Positions 9,102-17,925 of a DNA stretch of 34,192 bases are shown piece by piece. Under the pieces are notes generated by a model. It was not told the DNA's origin. It searched no databases and saw only the letters and a list, made by a program, of their open reading frames with translations. The position numbers and the translations under genes are program-made. Source of the stretch: Fimenecus sp045633505 (lineage in GTDB: Bacteria; Bacillota; Clostridia; Oscillospirales; Acutalibacteraceae); NCBI GenBank assembly GCA_045633505.1, contig JAZQYK010000083.1, positions 1 through 34,192 of the forward strand. The letters are read 5' to 3'. Numbering within the stretch: position 1 is the first letter of the stretch; every line of letters starts with the position of its first letter.

Positions 9102-9818
9102 TTGGCAGAATTAGAATATTTAATGCGATATGTTTTGTGCGTATTGGCGATTGCGGTTATTTTAAACTGCGTGTGGTCGCTTATCAGATTAAAACCCGAT
9201 AAAAAGGTTTACGCGCTTCTTGTTGATATGGCAAATGATACGCAATATCCGATAAATTGCTATGAAACCTCAATCGGCAGAAGCCGTTGGTGTGACGTGG
9301 TGTTTTCAAATTCCACAGTTTCCCGTTCTCATGCAGTTGTGGCTTTGAGAAAGGACGGCTTTTACGTTTTTGATACTGAGTCAAAAACGGGAGTTTACGT
9401 GAATAACGAAAAAATAGAGAAAAAGCAGAAACTTTCTGACGGTGACGTTATTGCTTTTGGCACGGCATTTATGAAATTTTATATGGGCAGTGAGGCTGAC
9501 CGTGATATTTCTCATAAAAAAGAGGAAAAAGTGAGCCGTCCAAGACTTGTTAATATTATGGATGACAGTGAGTTTGACTTGGACGGTGATTTCGTTACAA
9601 TCGGCAGAGAAACGGGCAGTAATATTGAAATTTCCGCAAGATACGTATCTCGTCAACAGGCTGAAATCTTTAAAGAAAAGAACAGATGGTATATCGAAGA
9701 TTTCGGAAGCATTACGAAAACCACCGTTAACGGTGAACAGATTTATTCACCGACTCAGCTTCGTGACGGTGACGTAATAAAAATCGGGGATTTCGCATTC
9801 CTTTATGAAGAAAATTAA
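9102..9818 (+). CDS. Membrane-anchored protein with two FHA domains
   Basis: FHA domains bind phosphothreonine peptides. The start is TTG, eight bases after AGGAGG. A membrane segment (about residues 9-28) leaves the rest cytoplasmic. FHA1 (about 52-126) keeps the core IGR (58-60), S74-R75-S76-H77 and the VNN loop. FHA2 (about 161-234) has IGR (167-169), but the SRxH motif reads S183-R184-Q185-Q186, so the conserved His is Gln. A basic linker joins the two. It opens an operon with an FtsW/RodA glycosyltransferase and a class B PBP. FHA-RodA-PBP clusters are well known in Actinobacteria and Firmicutes and couple Ser/Thr-kinase signalling to wall synthesis. No kinase or phosphatase gene is in this window. 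It is probably a scaffold that recruits the wall machinery on phosphorylation. Confidence 0.9.
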   Translation: MAELEYLMRYVLCVLAIAVILNCVWSLIRLKPDKKVYALLVDMANDTQYPINCYETSIGRSRWCDVVFSNSTVSRSHAVVALRKDGFYVFDTESKTGVYVNNEKIEKKQKLSDGDVIAFGTAFMKFYMGSEADRDISHKKEEKVSRPRLVNIMDDSEFDLDGDFVTIGRETGSNIEISARYVSRQQAEIFKEKNRWYIEDFGSITKTTVNGEQIYSPTQLRDGDVIKIGDFAFLYEEN

Positions 9819-9847
9819 ATATAATGCGCGGAAAGGACGGTGATGAT

Positions 9848-11086
9848 ATGAAAATTTTAAAGGGCAAAAACGTAAACCTTGCAATAATGCTTTTTATAGT
9901 TACTCTTTTTGAAGTGACTTGTCTTTTTATGCTTTTATCAAAGGCTGAAGACCAATATAAATCAAATATCATCATCACAATGGGCATTTATATCTTGGTT
10001 CAGTATGCATACTTTTTCGGTGCAAAGATTGTTCTCAAACGACGTGGTTTTGAGGTGGAATTGATTGCATTTTTGCTCACTTCGATTGGTCTTTCAATTA
10101 CGTCGAGCGTTTATCCTGACCGTGCAATTAAACAACTGATTGCAGTTTTAATCGGTATTGCAGGATTTGTGTTCGTTCAATGGCTGTTAAGAGACATTGA
10201 CAGAATAATGTTTTTAAGAGTGCCGATAGCAGTTGCGGCGGTTGGTATTCTGGTATTCACACTTGTATTTGCAAAACTTACAAACGGTGCGAAAAACTGG
10301 CTTTATATCGGCGGATTTTCAATTCAGCCATCAGAAATAGTAAAGGTAGCATTTATTATAGTGGGTGCCGCAACTCTTGAAAGACTTCAATCCAATAAAA
10401 GTTTAACAAAATTCATTATTTTTGCTTTGGGTTGTGTTGGTTGTCTTTTCTTAATGTATGATTTTGGTACTGCACTTATTTTCTTTTTCACATTTATTGT
10501 AATTTCCTTTATGCGTTCAGGTGATGTGAGAACAATTGCGCTTGTTTGTACAGGGGCTTTGATGGGTGGTTTGTTGGTGCTTATGTTCAAGCCCTATGTT
10601 GCAAACAGATTTGCGTCGTATGGACACGTATGGGAAAACTTTGATACATCAGGCTTTCAACAGACAAGAACAATGATTTATTCCACAAGTGGCGGACTTT
10701 TTGGCGTTGGTCTTGGCAATGGAAAACTTCGTGATGTTTATGCTGCAACAGAGGATTTAGTCTTTGGCGTGGTTTGTGAAGAATTTGGAATGATTATGGC
10801 GGGGGCAATTCTGCTTTCTTATGTGGCGCTTCTCGTTTATTCAATCCGTCACTCAAAATATGCCCGTTCATCATTTTATGCAATCGTTGCCTGCGCCGCG
10901 GCTTCCCTTATGCTGTTTCAGGCATCTCTCAACGTGTTCGGTGTTAACGACATACTTCCCCTTACGGGTGTAACGTTACCGTTTATCAGCCGAGGCGGTT
11001 CAAGTATAATGTGCTGTTGGATGCTGATGGCGCTTATTAAATCCGTTGACCGTAGCACTTACAGATTCGGAGGTGTCCGTCAATGA
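9848..11086 (+). CDS. FtsW/RodA/SpoVE-family peptidoglycan glycosyltransferase
   Basis: SEDS proteins polymerise lipid II glycan strands and work with a class B PBP. The protein has about ten membrane segments. Family hallmarks are GAKNWLYIGGFSIQPSEIVK, the extracellular loop with the TRTMIYSTSGGLFGVGLGNG segment, EEFGM, and the C-terminal LTGVTLPFISRGGSS. I place the start at 9848 (412 residues) because AAAGGACGGTGA lies just upstream. An in-frame ATG at 9824 would add eight residues but has no ribosome site. The 3' end overlaps the PBP start by four bases (ATGA), implying translational coupling and equal output of the pair. Assignment to FtsW versus RodA is not settled by sequence; the FHA-PBP context favours the RodA/PbpA type. 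Confidence 0.93.
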   Translation: MKILKGKNVNLAIMLFIVTLFEVTCLFMLLSKAEDQYKSNIIITMGIYILVQYAYFFGAKIVLKRRGFEVELIAFLLTSIGLSITSSVYPDRAIKQLIAVLIGIAGFVFVQWLLRDIDRIMFLRVPIAVAAVGILVFTLVFAKLTNGAKNWLYIGGFSIQPSEIVKVAFIIVGAATLERLQSNKSLTKFIIFALGCVGCLFLMYDFGTALIFFFTFIVISFMRSGDVRTIALVCTGALMGGLLVLMFKPYVANRFASYGHVWENFDTSGFQQTRTMIYSTSGGLFGVGLGNGKLRDVYAATEDLVFGVVCEEFGMIMAGAILLSYVALLVYSIRHSKYARSSFYAIVACAAASLMLFQASLNVFGVNDILPLTGVTLPFISRGGSSIMCCWMLMALIKSVDRSTYRFGGVRQ

Positions 11087-12483
11087 AATCTATTTCAAGA
11101 AGAGCATTATCTCTCTATTTGTTGATATTACTGTTTCTGGCAGGTTGCGGACTGTTGTTTTTCAACCTTGTTTCAAATGCTGATGAATGGTCGATGAACA
11201 GAGCAAACAAGCACCTTTATTCCGACGGTGCACTTGCGACGGCAGGAGATATTTTAGATGCAAACGGCAACATTCTTGTCACGACTGAAAACGGTGACCG
11301 AGTGTATAGCAGTAACAAAAACTTGCGAATGGCTTTGCTTCATACCGTGGGCGACAGCTCGGGTTATATTGCAAACGGCGTACAGAATGCCTTTAAGGAC
11401 GAGTTGACGGGTTACACTCTTATTGACGGCGTTTACAATCTTAAAAGATACGGAAAAGGCAACGATATACAGCTCACGTTGAATTCCAAGGTCTGCGAAA
11501 CTGCATATAAGGCGCTTGGAAAAAACAAGGGTACGGTTGGTGTTATGAATTACAAAACGGGTGAGATTATCTGCGTTGTTTCGACACCAAGCTATGATAT
11601 AAACAATAAGCCGACGGATATTGACACGGATACAACGGGAAAATATGAAGGCGTTTATATGAACCGATTTTTCTCAGGTGTTTATACCCCTGGTTCAACC
11701 TTTAAAGTGTTAACAGCAATTTGTGCGGTTGAAAATATTCCTGATATTTATGACAGGACTTTTGAATGTAAAGGAAAAATTCAGATTGGTGAGGGTTACG
11801 TTATTTGCAGCGGCACTCACGGAAAAATAGGCTTTGAAAAAGCACTGAACAAATCCTGCAACTGCGCTTTTGCCAAAATTGCGGACGAATTAGGCGCAGA
11901 AAAGCTGATGGCAACCGCCGAAAGAATAGGCTTTAACGTAAATATGGCTGATATCAGCGAAAAAATTCATTGCGCTAAAAGTAGAATTGATTTGATGAAC
12001 TCGTCAGCGCTTGATATTGGCTGGGCGGGAATAGGACAATATACAACACTTATAAATCCTTGTCACATGCTGACTGTTATGTCTGCAATTGCAAACGGCG
12101 GAACGGCTCAGACACCTTATCTTGTAAGTGAAATCACAAGTCCTGAGGGAAAGGTGCTGTTTTCGGCAGACGCAGGAACGTGGGGTGAATATTTCACGGC
12201 GGACGTGGCTTCAAAGGTCAATGACTTGCTTCGTTCAAACGTGAAAAATCAATACGGTGACAGCTTTTTCCCAAAAATGAGCTTTTGCGGAAAAACGGGT
12301 ACGGCAGAGGTCAGCGATAATAAAGATATAAGACCTAACGCTTTGTTCGTGGGATATTCCCAGCTTGAAGAAATGCCTTTTGCAATTATCGTTGTGGTTG
12401 AAGATACCACCTCAAGTATTTCAAGCGCAGTTCCAATTGCCTCAAAGGTAATGAAAACGGTAAAAAGTGAATACGTAAAATAA
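11083..12483 (+). CDS. Class B penicillin-binding protein (D,D-transpeptidase), PbpA-like
   Basis: This enzyme cross-links peptidoglycan stem peptides outside the membrane and partners with the SEDS protein just upstream. The 466-residue protein has one N-terminal membrane segment (about 9-29), a short pedestal domain and a transpeptidase domain. Active-site motifs are complete: S205-T-F-K208 (nucleophile and base), S258-C-N260 and K404-T-G406. The compact size and the ATAGDILDANGNIL region resemble the actinobacterial PbpA group rather than long FtsI proteins with PASTA domains. It is the last gene of the FHA-SEDS-PBP operon, which ends in a terminator. Beta-lactams are expected to acylate S205. 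Confidence 0.94.
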   Translation: MKSISRRALSLYLLILLFLAGCGLLFFNLVSNADEWSMNRANKHLYSDGALATAGDILDANGNILVTTENGDRVYSSNKNLRMALLHTVGDSSGYIANGVQNAFKDELTGYTLIDGVYNLKRYGKGNDIQLTLNSKVCETAYKALGKNKGTVGVMNYKTGEIICVVSTPSYDINNKPTDIDTDTTGKYEGVYMNRFFSGVYTPGSTFKVLTAICAVENIPDIYDRTFECKGKIQIGEGYVICSGTHGKIGFEKALNKSCNCAFAKIADELGAEKLMATAERIGFNVNMADISEKIHCAKSRIDLMNSSALDIGWAGIGQYTTLINPCHMLTVMSAIANGGTAQTPYLVSEITSPEGKVLFSADAGTWGEYFTADVASKVNDLLRSNVKNQYGDSFFPKMSFCGKTGTAEVSDNKDIRPNALFVGYSQLEEMPFAIIVVVEDTTSSISSAVPIASKVMKTVKSEYVK

Positions 12484-12484
12484 G

Positions 12485-12514
12485 TAAAGGTTACAAAAAG
12501 TAACCTTTATTTTT
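12485..12514 (+). terminator. Rho-independent terminator after the PBP gene
   Basis: A 10-bp stem (TAAAGGTTAC / GTAACCTTTA) with a five-A loop is followed by a T-rich run, one base past the stop codon. Confidence 0.9.
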
Positions 12515-12539
12515 ATATATTTTCAACAACTCAATTTTA

Positions 12540-12568
12540 TTGACTTTAGCTTGCTATTGGTGTAAAAT
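12540..12568 (+). promoter_or_regulatory. SigA-type promoter for the LRR surface protein
   Basis: TTGACT (12540-12545), a 17-bp spacer and TAAAAT (12563-12568) lie 63 bases upstream of the start codon, leaving an AT-rich leader. Confidence 0.75.
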
Positions 12569-12631
12569 GGTACTGTGTATTCTTATATACTGAAGCAGTA
12601 TATAAAAATCTAAATACAAAGGGTGATTTCA

Positions 12632-15600
12632 ATGAAAAAAATCAAATCATTATTGTCGATTGCATTAGCAATAATGATGGTTGCGGCAATGATTCCGTTT
12701 GACGGAATTGTGGCATTTGCAGCCGAAGAAGAAAACGAAGTGATTGAACTTAAATGGACATATGTTGGCGAGGAGAATCCTATCCAATATTATCTAAAAG
12801 ACGATAATGGAGATGTTGTCACAGACGAAAATGGCGACCCTGTCAGACTCGGTCAGTTCGAAATCTCAGACGCAGTAATTAAAATTGAGGTTGAGATTGA
12901 GCCTGATGCAACTGACGAAACAAAGAAAGTTTATAAAAACGCAGTTGCAACTCTTGAAAGCGGTATTACAATCAAAGGCTTTAAGGTTGACCCTGCTGTT
13001 ACCAGATTTGATTTGGTAATTCCTGAAAATGGTGAAACAATTGGTGAAATTGATATTACACCTGAAATGGAAGCAGAGTTAAAAGGCGTTGAAGGACTTC
13101 CTGCAACAATTCCTGTAAACACAGATTTAGCTATCGTTTCAATTGCATCTGAAGCTTTTGCAGAAATTGACGAGCTTGTTTCTGTAACATTCCCATCAGA
13201 TTTAGGTTATCTCTTGGATATGAAAGACGGAGAAGAGTTAATTACCGGCTTTATGGGTGATAATGCTTTTGCGAACTGTCCTTTACTTGAGAGAGTTGAC
13301 CTTGGTGCTTTTACTGCTGTTTCAGCTTCAGCATTTGAAAATTGTATCTCATTGAGTGAAATCACATGGGAAAACGTTGTGGAAGTTGGCGAAAAGGCTT
13401 TCAAAAACTGTGACAGCCTTACAAGCGCTGTTTTACCTGATGAAGTTGTGAGAGTTCACGAGGAAGCGTTTGCAGGTTGCGACTCTCTCGTTGAAGCCGA
13501 CGTTAACGCACCAATGATTGGAGATTCAATTTTTAAAGGTTGTTCTCAGCTCAAAACAGTTGTTCTTGGTGACTCTGAGCCAACAATTGTGGATGACCTT
13601 GACTATCACTATGTAGGTGACAAAGTTTTAGCTGATTGTCCGTCTCTTGAAACTGTTACAATCCGTGAATACGTTAAAACAATCGGCGAAGAAGCATTCA
13701 GTGGATGTGTATTACTTAAAACAATTGACTCAGGCAAGAGACTTATCTCTCTTGGTGACAGAGCTTTTAAGGATTGCGAAATTCTTGAAGAAGTAATTTT
13801 TGACGAAGCTTTTGCTGTTTTGGGCGCAGGCGCTTTTGACGGATGTGAAGCACTCAAGAGAGTTGATTTGAGTGAAGATTGCGTAGAAATTCCTGATAAT
13901 GCATTCAAAGGTTGCGTATCTCTTACAGAAGTTGATATGAGCACAAATACTATCAGCATTGGTAACAGCGCATTTGAAGGTTGTTCATCTTTAATTAAGT
14001 TAGTAGATATTCCTGATACGATTATCACAATCGGTGACAATGCATTTAAGGATTGTTCAGCGCTTGCAGAGTTTGATTTCTCATCTACACTTTATTCAAT
14101 CGGTAACGGCGCATTTGAAAAATGTACGTCACTTACAAATGCAGAAATTCCAGCAAATGTTGAAACAATTGGTGTAAATGTATTCAAAGGTGCTTCTGCG
14201 CTTGAAACTGTTACTTTTGAAGCAGGTTCAGTTTGTGAAGTAATTCCTGAAAATGCATTTGCAGATTGTACATCATTGAAATCAATCACATATCCTGATG
14301 CCCTTTTAACTATAAACGATTACGCATTTTATAATTGCGTTTCATTAGAAACTATCAATATTCCTGACACAGTTGTAACTGTTGGCAAGTCAGCATTTGA
14401 AGGCTGTGCTTCAGCAGAAACAATTACAATCGGCAGCGGCATTAACGCTATTCCTGACAAGGCGTTTGCAGGTTGCTCATCACTTGAAACTGTTGTAATT
14501 CCTGATAATATTCTTACAATGGGTGAGAGTGTATTTGCTGACTGTACTGCTCTTAAAGCAATTGAGTTGAACAGTGCTCTTACAACAATTGAAAACACTT
14601 GGTTTACAGGCTGTTCATCACTTGAAACCGTTGACCTTGCAGACGTTACTGCTATTGAAGACGGTGCTTTCAAGGATTGTACAGGCATTAAAGAAATCAC
14701 ACTTCCGGCAGGTATTACAGATATTTCAAAAGAAACTCTTGCAGGACTTACAGGTCTTGAAAAGATTGTTCTTGGCGATACAATCACAGAAATTCCTAAT
14801 GGTACGTTCGCAGGACTTTCAAGTCTTGAAACTGTTGTAATCGGTTCAAACGTTACAACAATCGGCGCTAACGCATTTGAAGGCACTGCAATTACAACAC
14901 TCGTTATTCCTGATAACGTAACAAATCTTGACCCGAATGCATTCAAGGGTATGGAATACGTTGAAAGTATTGTGCTTGGCGCAGGAATTACAGAAATCCC
15001 TGATGAAATGTTTGCACGACTTACAACACTTAAAACTGTTGTAATCGGTGAAAACGTAGTATCAATCGGCGCTAACGCATTTAGCGGTACTGCAATTACA
15101 TCACTCGTTATCCCTTACAGCGTGGTTAACGTTGACGTTGATTCTTTTGACGGTATGCAGCTTGAAACAATTGAATTCGGCGCAGGTGTAACTGAAGTTT
15201 ACGAATCAATGTTTGCAGGACTCACAACACTTAAAAACGTAATACTCGGTGAAGGCATAACAACAATCGGTGCTAATGCTTTTGCAGGTACTTCAATTGA
15301 AAACGTTACATTCCCTGACAGCGTTACAACAATCGGCGCTAACGCATTTGCAAACACGTTGATTACTGAAGTTGTTCTCGGTAACGGAACTGAAGAAATT
15401 TCAGCAACTGCGTTTGCAGGCTGTGAAATCGTTAAGATTACGTTTAACGGTAACCTTCTCGTTGTTCCTGAATCAATGTTTGCGTTCAACGATATAATCG
15501 AAGAAGTTGTACTTGGCAACGGCGTTTACGGTGTTGACGCAAGTGCATTCAATACTTGTAAAAATCTTAAAAAGCTCACAATCAGCGATGACGTTGTAGC

Positions 15601-17119
15601 AGTTGGTTATAAGTCATTCCACGAGTGTAATGCTCTTGAGACAATCGATTTCGGAAACGGTCTTGCAATTATCGGTGAGTATGCATTCTATAAATGTACT
15701 GCACTTACAGAAATGGACCTTTCTGACAGTCTTTATGAAATTTATCCTTTTGCATTCAGCTGGTGTACGGGAATTGAAAGTGTTGTAATTCCTGACAGCG
15801 TTGTTTATATTGATGCAAACGCATTCACAAGCTGTTCATCACTTAAAGACGTAACTCTTGGTGCAGGTGTTGAAACAGTTGGCGATTACGCATTCGCTTA
15901 TAATACAAATCTTGAAACCGTTGCACTTGGCGGAACAATCGACCTTGGCGCAGGTGCATTTGAGGGTTGTACAGCTCTCAGCACGGTTGACTTCGGAACA
16001 AACCTTTCAACAATCGGCGGCAGAGCATTCAAGGGCTGTGCAAACCTTACTGAAGCTCAGTTCCCTGCAACGTTATTGGTAATCGGCGATTATGCATTTG
16101 CAGGTTGTTCAGAACTTACAAGTGCTGATATCAATGAGGGTTGCACTACAATCGGTAATTATGCATTCCAGAACTGTGCAAAGATTACGGAAGTTGTTAT
16201 TCCTGATACAGTTACAAGCCTTGGTAAGTATGCTTATACAGGTTGTTCAGCAATTGAAACAGTAGAAATTGGTACAGGTCTTGCAGAAATTTCCGAAGGC
16301 GCATTTAAGGATTGCTCATCAATCAAAACAATTGATTTTGGAACATCAGTTAAGACAATCGGTAAGAATGCATTCAGAAAGGCAACATCACTTAAAGAAA
16401 TCACAATTCCTGCTCAGGTTGAAAAGATTGACAACAGCGCATTCTACGGTTGTTCTGCTCTTGAAACTGCAAACATTCCTGCAACCGTAACGGAAATTGA
16501 GCCTTATGCATTTGACTATTGTGATGCGCTTACAATTTACGGTGAGGAAGGTTCAGAGGCAGAGGTTTATGCAAACCGCAACCGTATTCCATTCAATGAT
16601 GGAGAAGAATCTGACACTCCAGACACACCTGACGAGCCAGACACACCTGACGAGCCAGATACACCTGACGAGCCTGTTCTCAACGGTTGGATTTTGGATG
16701 GCAGTGATTGGTATTACTATACAAACGGTGTGAAAACAACTAACAAATGGGTTGCTGACAGTCACGGCTGGTGCTACCTTGGTGCAGACGGCAAGATGGT
16801 AACTAACAAGTGGGTTAAAGACAGCGTTGGCTGGTGCTACGTTGGTGCAGACGGCTATTGCGTAACTAACAAGTGGGTTGCTGACAGCTACGGCTGGTGC
16901 TATTTAGGTGCTGACGGCAGAATGGTTACTAACAAGTGGGTTAAGGACTCAAAGGGCTGGTGCTATATCGGTGAAAAGGGTTATTGCCTTACAAACACTT
17001 GGATTCAGTACGGCGGCGATTGGTATTACGTAGATATCAACGGCCATATGGTAACTGGTACAAAGACAATCGGCGGTAAGCAATATACATTCAATTCAAA
17101 CGGTGTTTGGGTTGCATAA
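12632..17119 (+). CDS. Giant BspA-like leucine-rich-repeat surface protein with cell-wall-binding repeats
   Basis: This is a secreted surface protein of about 1,495 residues. The start is the ATG at 12632, after GGGTGA; an upstream in-frame GTG (12623) lies inside the ribosome site. It has a signal peptide (about 1-31, ending AFA-AEE), a roughly 120-residue N-terminal region, then about 50 LRR_5/BspA-type repeats of about 23 residues (about 165-1320). The repeats follow AFxGCxSLxxVxIPDxVxxIG. A linker of PDTPDEP repeats (about 1328-1348) and seven C-terminal cell-wall-binding repeats (about 1350-1495) such as WVKDSVGWCYVGADG complete it. LRR proteins of this kind mediate adhesion or binding to host or particle surfaces. 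No enzymatic domain is visible. It is monocistronic with its own promoter and terminator. Confidence 0.93.
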   Translation: MKKIKSLLSIALAIMMVAAMIPFDGIVAFAAEEENEVIELKWTYVGEENPIQYYLKDDNGDVVTDENGDPVRLGQFEISDAVIKIEVEIEPDATDETKKVYKNAVATLESGITIKGFKVDPAVTRFDLVIPENGETIGEIDITPEMEAELKGVEGLPATIPVNTDLAIVSIASEAFAEIDELVSVTFPSDLGYLLDMKDGEELITGFMGDNAFANCPLLERVDLGAFTAVSASAFENCISLSEITWENVVEVGEKAFKNCDSLTSAVLPDEVVRVHEEAFAGCDSLVEADVNAPMIGDSIFKGCSQLKTVVLGDSEPTIVDDLDYHYVGDKVLADCPSLETVTIREYVKTIGEEAFSGCVLLKTIDSGKRLISLGDRAFKDCEILEEVIFDEAFAVLGAGAFDGCEALKRVDLSEDCVEIPDNAFKGCVSLTEVDMSTNTISIGNSAFEGCSSLIKLVDIPDTIITIGDNAFKDCSALAEFDFSSTLYSIGNGAFEKCTSLTNAEIPANVETIGVNVFKGASALETVTFEAGSVCEVIPENAFADCTSLKSITYPDALLTINDYAFYNCVSLETINIPDTVVTVGKSAFEGCASAETITIGSGINAIPDKAFAGCSSLETVVIPDNILTMGESVFADCTALKAIELNSALTTIENTWFTGCSSLETVDLADVTAIEDGAFKDCTGIKEITLPAGITDISKETLAGLTGLEKIVLGDTITEIPNGTFAGLSSLETVVIGSNVTTIGANAFEGTAITTLVIPDNVTNLDPNAFKGMEYVESIVLGAGITEIPDEMFARLTTLKTVVIGENVVSIGANAFSGTAITSLVIPYSVVNVDVDSFDGMQLETIEFGAGVTEVYESMFAGLTTLKNVILGEGITTIGANAFAGTSIENVTFPDSVTTIGANAFANTLITEVVLGNGTEEISATAFAGCEIVKITFNGNLLVVPESMFAFNDIIEEVVLGNGVYGVDASAFNTCKNLKKLTISDDVVAVGYKSFHECNALETIDFGNGLAIIGEYAFYKCTALTEMDLSDSLYEIYPFAFSWCTGIESVVIPDSVVYIDANAFTSCSSLKDVTLGAGVETVGDYAFAYNTNLETVALGGTIDLGAGAFEGCTALSTVDFGTNLSTIGGRAFKGCANLTEAQFPATLLVIGDYAFAGCSELTSADINEGCTTIGNYAFQNCAKITEVVIPDTVTSLGKYAYTGCSAIETVEIGTGLAEISEGAFKDCSSIKTIDFGTSVKTIGKNAFRKATSLKEITIPAQVEKIDNSAFYGCSALETANIPATVTEIEPYAFDYCDALTIYGEEGSEAEVYANRNRIPFNDGEESDTPDTPDEPDTPDEPDTPDEPVLNGWILDGSDWYYYTNGVKTTNKWVADSHGWCYLGADGKMVTNKWVKDSVGWCYVGADGYCVTNKWVADSYGWCYLGADGRMVTNKWVKDSKGWCYIGEKGYCLTNTWIQYGGDWYYVDINGHMVTGTKTIGGKQYTFNSNGVWVA
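14743..15353 (+). repeat. Triplicated three-LRR super-repeat inside the LRR protein
   Basis: Within the LRR array the usual Cys-containing repeats give way to a block of about 68 residues repeated three times. Each block has one repeat ending ITEIPxxMF, one with LTTLKxVVIGxxVxTIGANAF, and one with GTAITxLVIPDxV. The DNA near CGGCGCTAACGCATTT recurs in each copy, indicating recent intragenic duplication. Confidence 0.75.
16621..16674 (+). repeat. 18-bp in-frame tandem repeat, three copies
   Basis: AGACACACCTGACGAGCC occurs at 16621-16638 and 16639-16656, and once more at 16657-16674 with a single C-to-T change. It encodes a DTPDEP repeat, the acidic-proline spacer between the LRR array and the wall-binding repeats. 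Loss or gain of units keeps the frame. Confidence 0.92.
16681..17116 (+). repeat. Cell-wall-binding (choline-binding-type) repeats, seven units
   Basis: Seven repeats of about 21 residues form the C-terminus of the LRR protein. Four central units are very similar, alternating WVADSxGWCYLGADG and WVKDSxGWCYxGxxG. The outer units are closer to the canonical GDWYY form. They resemble CW_binding_1 modules that hold proteins non-covalently on wall polymers. Confidence 0.85.
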
Positions 17120-17132
17120 ATAACAACTAATT

Positions 17133-17165
17133 AAACGGTAGGAAGAAATTCCTACCGTTTTTATA
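17133..17165 (+). terminator. Rho-independent terminator after the LRR protein
   Basis: A perfect 12-bp stem (AAACGGTAGGAA / TTCCTACCGTTT) with a GAAA loop is followed by a T-rich run, 13 bases past the stop codon. Confidence 0.94.
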
Positions 17166-17180
17166 TTAGTTGTAGTACTA

Positions 17181-17209
17181 TTGTATTTTTTTCAAAAGTA
17201 TGGTAAAAT
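17181..17209 (+). promoter_or_regulatory. Possible SigA-type promoter for rpe
   Basis: TTGTAT (17181-17186), a 17-bp spacer and TAAAAT (17204-17209) lie 35 bases upstream of the rpe ATG. The -35 box is only a partial match. Confidence 0.6.
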
Positions 17210-17244
17210 AATTTGATAGTATTTTATTTTTTGGAGGTTTTCTT

Positions 17245-17925
17245 ATGATGAAGATTTCACCATCAATTTTATCCTGTGATTATGGTAAAATTGCAGAGGA
17301 ATTAAAGGATATGGAATTATCAGGTGCTGATTATATGCACATTGATGTAATGGATGGCCATTTTGTTCCAAACTTAACCCTTGGTGCACCAGTAATCAAA
17401 TGCATAAGAAAAGCTACGACAGTGCCTTTTGATGTGCATCTTATGATTAGTGACCCACTTAAATATATTGATGATTTCTGCGATGCAGGTGCTGATATTA
17501 TCACTTTCCATACAGAATGCGACTCTCCCATTGACGAGACAATAGATAAAATTCTGTCACGCGGCGTAAAGGCTTCCCTTACGGTTAAGCCAAACACTTC
17601 CGCAGAGGATATTTTCCCATATCTCGACAAACTTTCAATGGTGCTTGTTATGACCGTTGAGCCGGGCTTTGGCGGACAGAGTTTTATGGAAGATATGATG
17701 AAAAAGGTTTCTTTGTTGAGAAATGAAATTGAAAAACGGGGACTTAAATGTGAAATTGAGGTTGACGGCGGAATAAACGAAAAAACCATTGCTGTTGCGG
17801 CGGCTGCGGGTGCAGACGTTTTCGTTTCGGGAAACGCTATTTTCTCAAGTGCTGACCGCAAGGCAACAATCGAAAAATTCAAGGCTGTTGCAGAGGAAAA
17901 TTTCTGCAAATCTCCTAAAATCTGA
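17245..17925 (+). CDS. rpe: Ribulose-phosphate 3-epimerase
   Basis: Rpe interconverts D-ribulose 5-phosphate and D-xylulose 5-phosphate in the cytoplasmic pentose phosphate pathway. The 226-residue TIM barrel shows the family marks in order: SPSILSCDY near the N-terminus, MHIDVMDGHFVPNLTLG with the metal-binding His and catalytic Asp, the DVHLMI strand, VEPGFGGQSF, and the VDGGI phosphate/metal region with the second catalytic Asp. Two consecutive ATGs (17245 and 17248) follow GGAGG; either may be used. The gene is monocistronic with a plausible promoter. It has no terminator of its own before the convergent mecA, whose last 11 bases overlap its 3' end. Confidence 0.96.
   Translation: MMKISPSILSCDYGKIAEELKDMELSGADYMHIDVMDGHFVPNLTLGAPVIKCIRKATTVPFDVHLMISDPLKYIDDFCDAGADIITFHTECDSPIDETIDKILSRGVKASLTVKPNTSAEDIFPYLDKLSMVLVMTVEPGFGGQSFMEDMMKKVSLLRNEIEKRGLKCEIEVDGGINEKTIAVAAAAGADVFVSGNAIFSSADRKATIEKFKAVAEENFCKSPKI

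Noticed and set aside
13100..17100. Regularly spaced repeats that could suggest a CRISPR array
   Set aside because: The repeats are coding, in frame, imperfect and adjacent without unique spacers; they encode LRR and wall-binding units.
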